From Solicoccozyma terricola (Eukaryota; Basidiomycota; Tremellomycetes; Filobasidiales; Piskurozymaceae), in assembly GCA_001600875.1 (NCBI GenBank), contig BCLD01000004.1, forward strand, positions 818,553 to 882,552: 64,000 nt of DNA, given 5' to 3'. The stretch's first letter is position 1. Every line of letters starts with the position of its first letter. Position numbers and translations under genes: made by a program. This document shows positions 34,680 to 46,446 of this stretch, piece by piece. The notes under the pieces were generated by a model. That model was not told where the DNA came from. It did not search any database and saw nothing but the letters and a program-made list of their open reading frames with translations.

Positions 34680-37600
34680 ATGCCGGTCGCTGATATCCCC
34701 ACAAAGGGAGGGTTGCACGATGAAGACCTCGATATTGATTATTCAGAACTTGAAGCAAAGTGCGTACACGTTAACACCGTTTTCTCAACCTCCCCGTCCC
34801 CCGTCCCCCGTCCCAGCACCCACCCACCACTAACGATCCCCCACCACACCCACCACACCCACCACACCCACCACACCCAATCAGATACAAACTCGATCCT
34901 ACTACCGGATTCGACGACACAATCGTCATCGACAATATCCCTATCGTCGATACATCGAGAAAACAGAAATTGTTGGATAGGTTGAGAGCTGCGTTTGACA
35001 AGGTTGGAGCGGGGATTGAGGAAGGGGGGTGTTTTATGCCGTGGGATGAGGCGGGGGAGGGGGAGGGGGGGAGTAATAAAGGGTGAGTAGCGAGCGTAGC
35101 GAGCATTATTCCCTGAGCGGAGCGAAGAACCTCTCGCGAGCGAAGCGAGCATTTATTTCCCTGAGCGGAGCGAAGAATATCTCGCGAGCGTAGCGAGCAT
35201 TGTGTCCCTGAGCGGAGCGAAGACTTTCTCGCGAGCGAAGCGAGCATTTATTTTCCCTGAGCGGAGCGAAGACTTTCTGGCGAGCGTAGCGAGCATTATT
35301 CCCTGAGCGGAGCGAAGAACCTCTCGCGAGCGAAGCGAGCATTATTTCCCTGAGCGTAGCGAAGACTCTTCCTTCTTCGCGAGCGCAGCGAGCACTCGTC
35401 GCTTTTGTCTTCTACGTCCCTGAGCGGAGCGAAGAATCTTCCCTCCTCGCGTTCGCGAGCAATCACTTCCGCTCGCTTTCCTCCTTACCACGAGCATCCC
35501 GCACAATTACGTCTCGACCCACCGATCCCCTCGGGAGCATCCTCACTAACTCTCGTCATCCCATTCTCGCCACTTCTTCCCACCCCACCCCACCCATCCA
35601 GATTCATCTTCCTCACCTACCCAACCCCGGCCGCAGCCTCTCACGCTCTCCGTGTCCTCGACCAAACTCTTTTCGGAAAAAACAGACTAAGAGCGAACAG
35701 ATTCGGTGATATCGAGTCGTTTGGAGGACCAGAGGTTAATGTTAGCGAGGAGTGGGTTGATGAGTTTGAAGGAAGGGAGCTTGAAGGGTATGAGGAGAAG
35801 GTGAGGAGGAGGAGGCTTTGGAATCGCCCTTTTTTTTTTTTTCCTTTTGGCATTCTTTGGTTCGCTAATTCCCTATCATCGAACTCCAACAACAGGAACA
35901 CCTAAGATCCTGGCTCGCAGACCCAGCGGGAAGAGATCAATATGCCACATTCAGGCATGAAAAAGTCGATATCATGTGGAATGGAAGGGCTGGTGTTTCA
36001 GAGGCTGCTGTGGCGTCTCAGCCGGTGAGCTTGACGAATATTTATGGTCTCACGTTGCCAGTAGTTTCGGACGCTGATGATTCTTCGGGCCCACGCCGCA
36101 GAGATGGGGAGAACTCTTCGTATCATGGTCTCCTCTGGGTACCTACTTCACCACCGCTCATCGTATCGGTGTAGCTCTCTGGTCCGGTAAATCATTCAAC
36201 AACATCAAATCTCAACGATTCACTCATCCTGGTGTCCGATTGATCGATTTCTCACCGAATGAGAAATACCTCGTCACGTTTTCACCTGATCCGATCGAAT
36301 GCAAAAACCCAACTACCTCTAACGGATTACCCGATCCAAGAGCTTTCCAACCTGACGATGAAGGGAACAATATCGCAGTTTGGGACGTAAAAACCGGTCA
36401 TTTGTTGAGGACGTTCCCGGGAGAACCACCTGCTCCACAACAACCTGCTCTCACAGAGGAACAACAACGATCTGGGTTCGTTCACCCACCACCTCGTCGT
36501 CTCGCTTGGCCGCTCCTCAGATGGTCTCCGGATGATGCATACGTCGCCCGATGCACCATGCATTCTCACATCTCCGTATACGAAGCCCCATCGATGGTCA
36601 TGCTTGATAAAAAAAGTATCAAGATCGAAGGTGTGCTGGATTTCGAGTGGTGTCCGGACAAGGAGAGAGGTGTTGGCAAGGACAAGGAGAACATCTTCGC
36701 TTATTGGACTCCCGAGGTGGATAATCAACCGGCTAGGGCTAGCTTGATGGCTGTCCCGAGCAGGAAGGTTTTGAGGCAAAAAAACTTGTTCAATGTTTCT
36801 GATGTGAGTGGAGGTGGTCGCGGGTGGCGGCAGAACAGCGTCGCGTTGAAAGGATGTTAATACCGTTTTTGAACCCTTGATGTAGTGCAAACTCCACTGG
36901 CAAGACCAAGGTCATTACCTCTGTGTAAAGGTCGATCGATTCACCAAAACCAAGAAGAACATTTACACCAATCTTGAAATCTTCCGAGTGCGCGAGAAGG
37001 ACTTCCCAGTCGAGGTAATCGAGTTGAAGGGTGAGTGCCGTGAGCAGGTTGATGCGCGACCACACCTCGGATCGCTTACGGATCTTGACACACCAAAATC
37101 CAGATTTGTGCTCTCGATTCGGTTGGGAACCACAAGGCAACAGGTTCTGTATGCTTACAACTAGCGACCCTAACATGGGCAACGTCGCTCCCGGTGTCGT
37201 AGTCAAGAACAATGTCGACTTTTACCACCTCGACCCGAAGAAGGGTGATTTCAGATTGATGCGTGAGTGATTCGAGAGTCCGAGTTTGATTTCCTCCTAA
37301 ATCAATGACGACTGACGGGTTTCCTCTTACATCCATCAGGCCGTCTCGATAACAAGACCGTCACCCACTTTGCTTGGTCTCCAAAGGGTCGACACATCGC
37401 TCTCGCGACCGTCGGTTCATCTGCAAAGTCCGACATTGAATTCTGGGATCTCGATTTCAGCATCGATGATACTCGAAAAGATCAAGGTGAACCTGGATCA
37501 AACATGCAGTTGTTGGCCGTTGGTGATCATTACGGTGTCACGAGTATGAGTTGGGATCCAAGTGGAAGGTATTTGGCAACCATTGCGAGTGAATGGGAGA

Positions 37601-38084
37601 ACTCGGTGAGTTGAATTACCGTGGCGAAATTAGGCTTATACTCAATTGATATTCAACTAATTGCCCTCCTATTCCCTCCCAGCCTGAACCAGGGTACGTG
37701 ATCTGGGACTTCCGAGGTCAAGAACTCCAAAAAATACCGCTCGAAAAGTTCAAGCAATTCGTCTGGAGACCCCGCCCTGCCACCATGCTGAGCAAGGATG
37801 ACCAGAAGAAGATCCGCAAGAATCTCCGAGAATACAGTCGACAATTCGATGAAGAGGATGCCGCTGAAGAGTCCAACGTCAGTGCTGAGCTGTTGGCATT
37901 CAGGAGGAGGTTGATCGACGAGTGGAACGCGTGGAGGAAGAGGAGGGTCACCGAGCTGGAGGCGGAGAAGAAGAAGGAGGGCAGGGTGGTGGAACAGACG
38001 TCGGAGCAGGACGAGGAGAAGGAGCAGGTCGAGGAGTGGGTCGAGGAGTTGATCGATGAGACCGAAGAGGTGATTGTCGGTTGA
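34680..38084 (+). CDS. PRT1: Translation initiation factor eIF3 subunit b
   Basis: The core scaffold of eIF3, which recruits the 40S subunit and supports scanning; cytoplasm. Exons 34680-34759, 34885-35082, 35602-35800, 35896-36024, 36102-36803, 36886-37030, 37104-37262, 37340-37605 and 37683-38084 give 759 aa, close to yeast Prt1 (763). An N-terminal RRM spans [10 protein letters not shown] to RFGDIE. A WD40 beta-propeller follows ([59 protein letters not shown]). The C-terminus has the helical, acidic eIF3i/g-binding tail ([18 protein letters not shown]). Intron 2 (519 nt) is filled by a tandem CG-rich repeat, and intron 1 has a CCACACCCA microrepeat. STE12 follows on the same strand. Confidence 0.94.
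35085..35460 (+). repeat. Tandem array of a CG-rich unit of about 47 bp in eIF3b intron 2
   Basis: The core CCCTGAGCGGAGCGAAGA recurs at 35111, 35159, 35206, 35255, 35301, 35348 (one variant base) and 35418: spacings 48, 47, 49, 46, 47 and 70. Between cores lies TCTCGCGAGCGAAGCGAGC or a GTAGCGAGC variant. The array begins 2 nt after the start of the splice donor. The same two blocks occur in TEF3 intron 1 and near 50.5 kb. Confidence 0.92.
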
Positions 38085-39527
38085 AGAGGTAGAGGAAGCA
38101 AGTGGACCGAAGCCTGTGACGCCATGGCGATCTATCTAATGCGACCCACATCTTCCCTGGAGCCCGTCGATACTGTCCCCGTCCATGTCCCGATGCAGAG
38201 TTTCAATGCTCATGACCAGCTCGACGGACACTTTTTCTGAAACGGCGCGGTGATGTTTCGGGGTGAAGGGGCCGAGCGCCGCGCTGCGTCTTGTTCAACA
38301 ATGGTGTTTGTTGTTGGAGAGACATCCTGAAGCAAGCAGCAGCATCCCTGGGTTCACAACGGCGACCACACGCAAGCATCTGCGCACTCAGCGACATCAG
38401 CGTGTCCCCAGACCTGACAAGTCCATCCGCTATTGTGCTACAGCCAAGCCAGCACGGTCCGAAGAGTTGACGCATCCAACTCAAACTCCTGTCGTCGGGA
38501 AGACCACGCCTATTGTAAACATATATCAACATATCGATACAACGTCTTCAAGCCAGCAGTAAGCACATCAATCCTCCACCAACCTCAGGTTAATTGTGGT
38601 CGAGACCCGGGCAAGTAGCCATACATTGCGTTGTCAACCAGCCGGTAAACGACGTCCTCCTTTCAGTCTTCAAAAACGACGGTGAAACACCATACTAATT
38701 CTCTCGCCCTTTGATACACTCCTTACCATCCCTTTCTCAACACCTATCCCCTGTGTTGGTCCCCCTTTCTCCATATATCAACACAACCTCAAACACTCCA
38801 CAACCGCCATCCCCCTCGAACATCCCTCAAACGAACCAATCGAAACAATCAACAGCCAGCCTATACACCCTGAAACTGATTGTCAACAATCGGCTTCGAC
38901 ATCCAGTGGTTTCAAACTCGGCTCGAGAGGAAGCTTCTTGCTCCGACGTCCGTTATCCTCCATTCGTGCTCCGTGCTTCAAGTTGGACATCAAATTGCTC
39001 TACGATCCCCTAGGTCTCCTTGCTTCATCACCATCCCCGCGCTAATATCATAGCTGGAGCCCTCAACTTCACCCTTGTTTCGACTCATTCGCCCCCCTGG
39101 AACGGCACTACCCACTTGCCTCGCTCGTTCGCTCGCTCCATACCAGGCCTTGGCAGTTCATCTCCGACCACCTTTTACCAGCTCAAACGCTTCCTCGCAG
39201 CTACCAGGCCTGCAACAATAATTGTTTCGTCTCAGACCTGCCGTAAGGTCATTTCACGCCTTCACGCTCTCCATTCAGAGTCCAGCGTCTGGCTCTCCGC
39301 ACGTTCCAGCGCCGACCACCCCGCTCAGGTTGAGATTGAGACTGAGATCGACAGGAAGAGACCTATAGGCAAGTATTCGATAAATATTGTTGATGAAGTC
39401 ATGATTGCTTACCTTCAATCTTTGTCTACTTTCGGGTACTTGCTATCACCATGATCACCATCCTTGATCTCCGACCCCTCACTCACATCCACAGCATCCC
39501 ACTCAGACAGACATTCGTCAACGGTGA
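38085..39527. promoter_or_regulatory. Long non-coding interval upstream of STE12
   Basis: 1.44 kb with no supported gene on either strand. Short open frames exist (for example around 39020-39454) but none shows recognisable sequence or a splice pattern. It is probably the promoter and long leader of STE12; many ATGs precede the chosen start, so upstream ORFs or a leader intron are possible. Confidence 0.5.
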
Positions 39528-42500
39528 ATGTCACCTACCCTTGTCGTTGCGTCTCCAGTGACGTCAACTCAAGGGCCTCCTCTTACTCCAAGTAGCATCA
39601 GTGGAGGTGTTGGTATCCCCCTTACCTCTAATACCCCGGGTGGAATGACGACGAAGACGCCGAGAACGACGCGAAGTAATGCTGGGAGCATCAATGAGGG
39701 TGGTGCCGGGGAGATACCTCTTTCGGCTCCATCACATTCCGGACCGTCATCAGCTGGGACCAACGGGAAAGGCAAAAGACCAGCAAGCGCCGGATCAGGT
39801 CCTAGTGGTCCATCAACGCGACTGTCAGTCACCACAGCAGATCTGGGAGGTCCACATCTCCAGGATCAACAATCTCAAATCTTAAAAGGAAATGTTACTC
39901 TTGGAGCTCCTGGTAGTGCAGGTGGATTTGGAGGAAGCTCAGAGAAGAAGAGTGCGGTGACAGCGGAGGAAGGTAGCTCGGCTTGGAGTCAGGGACCAAG
40001 GTCATCGTGAGTAACATGCGAAAGCGTGGGTCTCACAGGCGTCGTTGATTCGACGTGATTTCACAGAGCAATATCAACGCCAAACACTTCACTTCCGTTT
40101 CCTCCCGACGTTATCCCTCGACCGTTGACCATTAGAGAAGCTCAGCTGGTCGATCATCTAGTTCGATTGCAGCTGGTGAGTGCGATGATTGTTTACTGGC
40201 TTTCATGTTCATCCTGATGAATCTTGATTGTTCAGTTCCTCGCTACGGCTCCATCTGCATGGCAGCAATACGGCACTGTACCAACTGGCGTTGTGAGTGG
40301 CGCGATTGGAGATTGTCATCACCTCCTCGACGCGTTTCCTGATATTCACGTTCACGAGCAGGAAAACCAAAGCCCCACCAACCCATGGCCTGCTTATTCC
40401 ACCAACGGCACCGCTACGCACTCCGAATCGTCATCGTTTGTATCATCTCCACATCCAGCTCTTAACCGATTCCTGTTACCGAATGGGGAGTACGTGTCCT
40501 GCGTGTATTGGAATGGGTTGTATCAGATCACCGGGACAGATATCGGTGGGTTTACGGGTTTATTTACGCATCGAATTACAAGAGGGCTCATACGATGTGT
40601 GATCCCATCGTAGTAAGAGCTCTTGCCTTTCGATTCGAAGCGTTTGGTCGTCCCGTCAAGTTGGCAACGGTAAAAAAGTTCGAGGAAGGCGTCTTTTCCG
40701 ATCTAAGAAACCTCAAGCCTGGAGAGGATTCGTCGTTAGAGAAGCCAAAGGTTCGTGGAACCATGACAGGTGTACGATCATTGGTCTGATGGTCTGACAT
40801 GACGTCCGTGTCGCAGAGCGACTTCCTTGACACCTTGTTCAAGTTCGGCTGTATTAGGACCCAAAAGAAGCAAAAAGTGTTCTTCTGGTGGGTTTAGCCA
40901 TGTTACACCTTGAGCCTCAAGTTGGCTTACCGGAGTATACTCAGGTTCTCGGTGCCCCATGATCGCCTGTTCCTCGATGCTCTGGAGCGAGATCTAAAAC
41001 GGGAGAAGGAAGGATTACCCACAACCACCGAGATCATCGGAGAACCGGCAAGAAGTTTCAGGTTGGTGACATCCAGATGATCAGCAATAAACGGACAACT
41101 GACGTGAAGCACTTCATCCACAGATGGGATCCGAGTATGAGCTTGTTCGAGCAATTCGCCGATTCAACGACGACCGCTGCTCTAGAGGGCCAGATATCCA
41201 CCGAAAGAGTTCGTCCAGATGTTGTTCTCTACCATCGGAAGAGTGAAAGCTAATCCTGCCGTCTTGCTGAACAGGTTCAGGAAGTTCCCGATGAGACTTT
41301 CGCTGAGCTGCCGGCTTCCGAAGAGGCTCATGATATGCAGGCGCCACCCACAGGCTCAGAAGCATCTCGAGGGCCTTTGATGCCACCTCTGCCGGGTATG
41401 ATAAAGCAGGAGAGGTTCGCTGGGCCAGATGTCATTCCGCAACTCCCGCTTCCCACAGGCGTCGACAGACGGAATAATCCTTTTACTGTCTCCCTCTTCG
41501 AAGGTAGCCCCGCTTACAAGCAGCGTAGGAAGAAGGGCAACAAGGAGAGGTCTAGACTGTCTCACAAAGGAGGTGACGGCTTCACCTCAGGTGATGATGA
41601 TATGTCCGCGTCGGACAGCGAGTCATCGCAAAAGGACATGGGCGGTCAGGATGGTCAACATTTGGCTGCTGCAGTTTACGCTGGCCCATCCGTCCCGCAG
41701 CCCGGCGGGTCGAACGCTGTGTATATGCAGCCGCCGCCTCAGCATCACTTGGATCAGCGGCAGCAGTATCATCAGATGGACTACGGGCCGCCGATAATGC
41801 AACAAGACCACTCCATATATCCGAGTGCTCCTGAAAGCAGCGCTGGAGCGTTGGACTACAACATGGGGCCTTCGATGCAACAACCAATGGTTTGGCATCC
41901 ATCGACAACGACGGTGCCCCAATACCCAGTTCCCTACGCCTCATACTCAATACCACATTACCGACCTGCACCTAACGACAGTACTACGCCGAACATCTCC
42001 ATATCTCGGTACCCTCAACAATCGCTTGGCCAAGGCAATGGGATAGAAATCGAACAGAACTTGGATAGTAATGGTAGCGGTGCCAATGGCACTGCGAGGA
42101 TGTTCCGGTGTCCTCTGGATACCTGCTGCCGTCTTTTCAAACGTCTTGAGCACCTCAAACGCCACGTGCGGACACACACCCAGGAAAGACCATACAATTG
42201 TACCCGATGCTCGAAGCGCTTTAGTCGCAGCGATAACCTAACTCAGCATCTCAAGACACACGAGAAGGCGGATCGAGGTGATCGAGCGATGTCGACGACG
42301 GAGCAATCCGAGAGTGACGCCGACTTTGCTAGCAGGCTCGAGGCGCAGGTAGAAGCTATGGCTGGCGAGAGCTATCACGGCTCGGCGTTCGGCGAAGATC
42401 AGTCCAACTATGGCAGTCCAGCACCCTCCACGGCAATCAGATACAGGTCGGTTCCTGTTGGCGTGCGAGCGAATGGCATGGATCCGGGACGATTCAGCAT

Positions 42501-43299
42501 GCCACCTCCTTCAATGCCTAGCACATACACCCCTCAAACGGGAGCTGTGAGGCTAAGGAACGCTTCGTATCCCTACGCAGGTGCGGGACCTCAGTATACG
42601 GCTCCATCCTACGGAAACCCAAGTATGGCGATGCATAATATGCAATCGGACCAAATGGACTACTCGTATCGCGCTCAGACTCGATCACCGATGCCAGCTC
42701 CTGCTCAGATTCCTCAACGATCGATGAGCGTTCAGCATGGTAGCGGGAGACAAGTCAGTGTCTCCCGATTCGCTCCCTACCCAGCGAGAATTATGGAGCC
42801 GCTTCAACAACAACTGCACGCACCGCAACCGCAGCCTACGTATCAACATTATATGCCGCAACACCAGCAAAATCACCAACAACCGATGCAGACCTACCAG
42901 GACCGGCAGGAATTCTCTCAACAGATGCAGGATAGTGAGAACAACTTTGCACATCAGGGGACGGCGACAAGTTACGGACTATCGCCTCATGACCAGGGTA
43001 TTCAACGGGGAGACTCGCCGGCAATCAACCCTCTTATAATTAGCAACCAACCTCTTCAACATCAGGTACAATCCCAACCCTCCACGGCGATGTTTCAACC
43101 CTATTCAGCTGGCATGGCAAGCCAGATCAGTCGCCTGAGTCAACACAGCAACGAGCACGACGGCTCGCATATCCCGCTACAGAGTCCCGCTACGCTGGCT
43201 TTCGAAGGCATGGTGGCTACAGCGAGCTACTCAAACACTGAGGCGGCTGCAGCTGGATGGCCAATGCCGGAAGGCGAGGATCAACATGGTGGGACGTAG
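39528..43299 (+). CDS. STE12: Transcription factor Ste12 with two C2H2 zinc fingers
   Basis: The target of the pheromone/filamentation MAPK pathway; nuclear. Exons 39528-40006, 40067-40175, 40236-40545, 40614-40750, 40817-40887, 40945-41061, 41124-41208 and 41275-43299 give 1110 aa. The STE homeodomain-like region is unmistakable: [74 protein letters not shown] and [18 protein letters not shown]2H2 fingers follow at about residues 712-770 (CPLDTC...H...H and CTRCSKRF...H...H). The remainder is Gln/Pro/Ser/Tyr-rich. Inside exon 3, 40293-40361 (69 nt, GTGAGT...GAGCAG) may be an intron; removing it gives 1087 aa and shortens an insertion in the STE domain. Two introns use a GTTCGT donor. Confidence 0.95.
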
Positions 43300-43646
43300 G
43301 GGTGGCTAGAGGGAGACGACACGGGGACAGTGTGCACGATCCGATCAACATTTTTAACGACCAGTATTCGTTTTTTCGCTCTACATCTTTGTACCTTACG
43401 AATGCGAATTCGCTCAGCTCGGGAAGCCGTAAGACTGTTATAGAAGGACTCCTTATAAAATATATTTAGATATACCTGCGAGTGCAGGAAGGAGTGCTGA
43501 CGTCATCCTGGAACCGCGCCTTGCATTAATAATTGCAGACTTGTCAAGACGTAGGCCATCTACATGGAAAGCTGCCATTCCTACAGACATCTACACTGCT
43601 GAAATTCCATGCGTTAGCAGCGACCTGCCGACAAGACTCCGCCAAT
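43300..43646. other. Spacer between STE12 and the MFS transporter gene
   Basis: No gene is seen; it holds the STE12 3' end and the transporter promoter. An A/T-rich stretch (about 43440-43475) is a plausible 3'-end region. Confidence 0.45.
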
Positions 43647-46338
43647 ATGCCGTCCGCATCGATGCTGCATACTCGCCCGCTTTCCCACTCTCGGCAAGCT
43701 TCATTGGCGGCCTCCGTCCGCTCGAAAAGCGGTAGTATGAACGGTGATGAGGCTGAAGAACCGTTCTTGAGTGGTCAAGAGGTCGAGGAGAATCGGAAAA
43801 GTTTATCTGGAGAGGAACGTAGGGGAAAGAGTCTGGAGAATAGTCTGGATCATGTCGGATTTGGTAGGTTCACGCTCACTCGGTGATGTTTTGACTACGA
43901 CTCACTGAACTGAAGGTTTTCTTCGTTTTCAGGTGCATATCAATGGCGTCTTCTCATCCTCTGTGGATGTGGATGGTTGTCAGATAATGCATCCTTGCAA
44001 TGTGTAGCTCTCATACTGCCTCGCGTTCAGGTGCATTTCGGACTATCCTCAACAACTGGAGGACTCCTCTCCGCGTGCATGATGGTGAGCGCTGTGGTTC
44101 AGTAGCTCGAAAGAGAACATGTGCTGATCCCTAGACTTCCAAAGGCCGGTATGATGGTCGGCTCTATTGCCTGGGGAACGCTCAGCGACATCTCAGGTCG
44201 GTCTTTAGCATTCAATTCGACACTGTTTTTCACTGCAGTGTTTGGTATCGCGGCATCTACGGCTCCTACGTTTGGGATCTTGTGTCTCTGGATGGCGTTA
44301 CTTGGTTCGGCTGTTGGAGGATCAATGCCGACTGATGGAACCTTGTTTCTGGGTAAGCTGAGAGTCTGACCATGTGGCCGAAAATGCGTCATGCTGACTC
44401 GTCGTACGATATCAGAGAATCTGCCCGAGAAGAAGCAGTACCTCCTCACACTTCTATCAGTGTTTTTCTCAATGGGAGCTGTCATGACATCGATACTTGG
44501 CTTGATAATACTTCCTGGAGCCAGTTGTCCGAGCCATGAACATTGCAATTTTGGGGCGAAAGAGAACGATGGTTGGAGACGACTACTCTTTGTTCTAGGA
44601 CTGATTGTGAGTACCGTAGTCTCTGGACTGTTTCACTCGTGTCTGATTCCTACATCATACCCCAGAATCTCATCATGTTCGCTGCACGCTTCCTACTGTT
44701 CCGTCTACACGAATCGCCTCGATTCCTCGTTGCGAGAGATAGACGGGACGAAGCTGTCATAGTCTTGCAGAAGATTTCCGACTATAACGGTGGTACAAAA
44801 GAATATGGGAGGGACGACGTTTCAGTCCCCTTCTTGAACGGCCCTGGAATGTCTATGAGCACGCGAGGGTGTGAAGATACGGAAGAGGAGGAGCAGCGGG
44901 ATGACCGGAATGTAGAGGGTGCAGTGAGAACGGTGAACGAGGCTTCACCGATCAGATCATCGTCTCCAAGACAGATCCTAGCGAGAAACAGGACACCATC
45001 ATCTAGTCCATTGGTTGGGTCTACCAATAATGATGTGTCCTACAGCCACCTTGGAACGAGACCAACAGGCATCAATATCGAAAAGAGTGGATCCGATGGC
45101 GTTGATCAATGCATTTCTTATCCCACTATTGGGGGTTCTGTTCCCGTTCACCCTCGACTGCCATCCACCTTTCACACACCAAGCGAGGAGCTCTCCGAAG
45201 TCGATTCGTTCAACTTCCATCCCAAACTCTCTCGACACAGGTCTATGCCGCTTATTCGGCCCGAGCCTGGGATAGCTGAGGAGGGCTCGCCAGACTCGAC
45301 CGTTATGGGAGAGGGTGATGATGCTGGGCTGCCGCATGAGAAGTTGGTAGCACCTATCAAGCACTATGATTCGAGACTCATGCGAGCCGCGTCGGCGTGG
45401 TATGATCGGATAGCGATGTTATTCGTGCCGCGTTGGAGACGGACAACTATTCTGATGTGGATTATTTGGGGTTTGATGAGTCTAGGTAAGTGATGGCGAG
45501 TATCAATCTCGGTTTCATTGCTCACGAGAAAGGGACGCTTCCAGGATATGGAATGTTCAATGTCTGGTTACCTACGGTGCTAGAAGAGAGAGCAAAAGGA
45601 AATGGGGCAGAAGGACTCTCTGAAGCCTTGAAGCAATTTGTGGCGTGTGTGCCACTCGGTCCTTGAGTATCGTATGTTTTCGCTGACATACTTCCACTCC
45701 AGGGTCTCAATGGCAGGCTGTCCTGGATCTTTAGTATGTGACCCCTTCTTTCATAGACTCTGCGAGGTACTTTGGGCTGACGAGCAGGTCCATTCCTAGA
45801 TCGGCGCATACAGCATAGAAACGCGCCTTGGTAGACGGAAATCACTCGCAATTTACACTCTCGGCACCGCGTTTGCAACCTTCGCATTCATCGGGGTGTC
45901 GAGCAAGTCTGCGGTGGTTGCGAGCTCGACAATTCTTAGTTTGGCTGCGACGGCTATGTATGCTGTGCTTTGTGGGTAAAATGGCTACCCGAGACGACAT
46001 TCATTATCGCTCACCCCTTGCTCTGTTCAGACGGCATGACGCCCGAAATCTTCGGCATCGAGATTCGCGGCACAGCATGCGGCACATCTGCTGCTATAAG
46101 TCGTCTGTGAGTCCAACTTGCCGTTTGTATTAATTATCTGGTGTTGATCATTCCAACCGCTTCCCAACACAGAACCGGAGTGATAGCACCACCATTTGCC
46201 GGCTTCCTTCTGTCGATCACACCTTCCCTCCCCTTGTTCACGAGTGCCGGAGTCCTGGTAGTCACAGCAGTTTGTGGGCTACTTCTACCCTTTGAAAGGG
46301 TCCCAGGTTGTAGATCCGGAGGTGGCATGATGCATTGA
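43647..46338 (+). CDS. Major facilitator superfamily transporter, SV2/SVOP-like
   Basis: A 12-helix membrane transporter; the substrate is unknown. Exons 43647-43863, 43933-44084, 44145-44352, 44416-44606, 44666-45485, 45545-45644, 45703-45733, 45800-45971, 46031-46106 and 46173-46338 give 710 aa. MFS signatures: GSIAWGTLSDISGRSLAFNS after TM2; TDGTLFLENLPEKKQ; LHESPRFLVARDRRDEAV after TM6; ETRLGRRKS between TM8 and TM9; and GIEIRGTACGTSAAISRLTG near TM11. Hydrophilic N-terminus of about 80 residues. A central loop of about 200 residues between TM6 and TM7 is Ser/acid-rich and likely cytosolic, much longer than in typical sugar porters. The start is the first Met with a good downstream frame. 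Confidence 0.85.
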
Positions 46339-46446
46339 CCAGGACATTTCATTCCACATGTATGCCTCGAAGCACGTGACCGGGCTACTAACTAGTCCAG
46401 CTCTTGTTGCCAAACCACCCATCCTCCGACATCTCCATTAGCGATC

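Noticed and set aside
35106..35342. Minus-strand open frame rich in SLR/ARYAR repeats over the eIF3b intron array
   Set aside because: It only translates the tandem nucleotide repeat, and all three frames of such a repeat can stay open. There is no independent protein signal, and it lies inside a well-supported intron.
35085..35460. The evenly spaced array as a CRISPR locus
   Set aside because: The intervening sequence is itself repeated, not unique spacers; the genome is eukaryotic; and the array is intronic.
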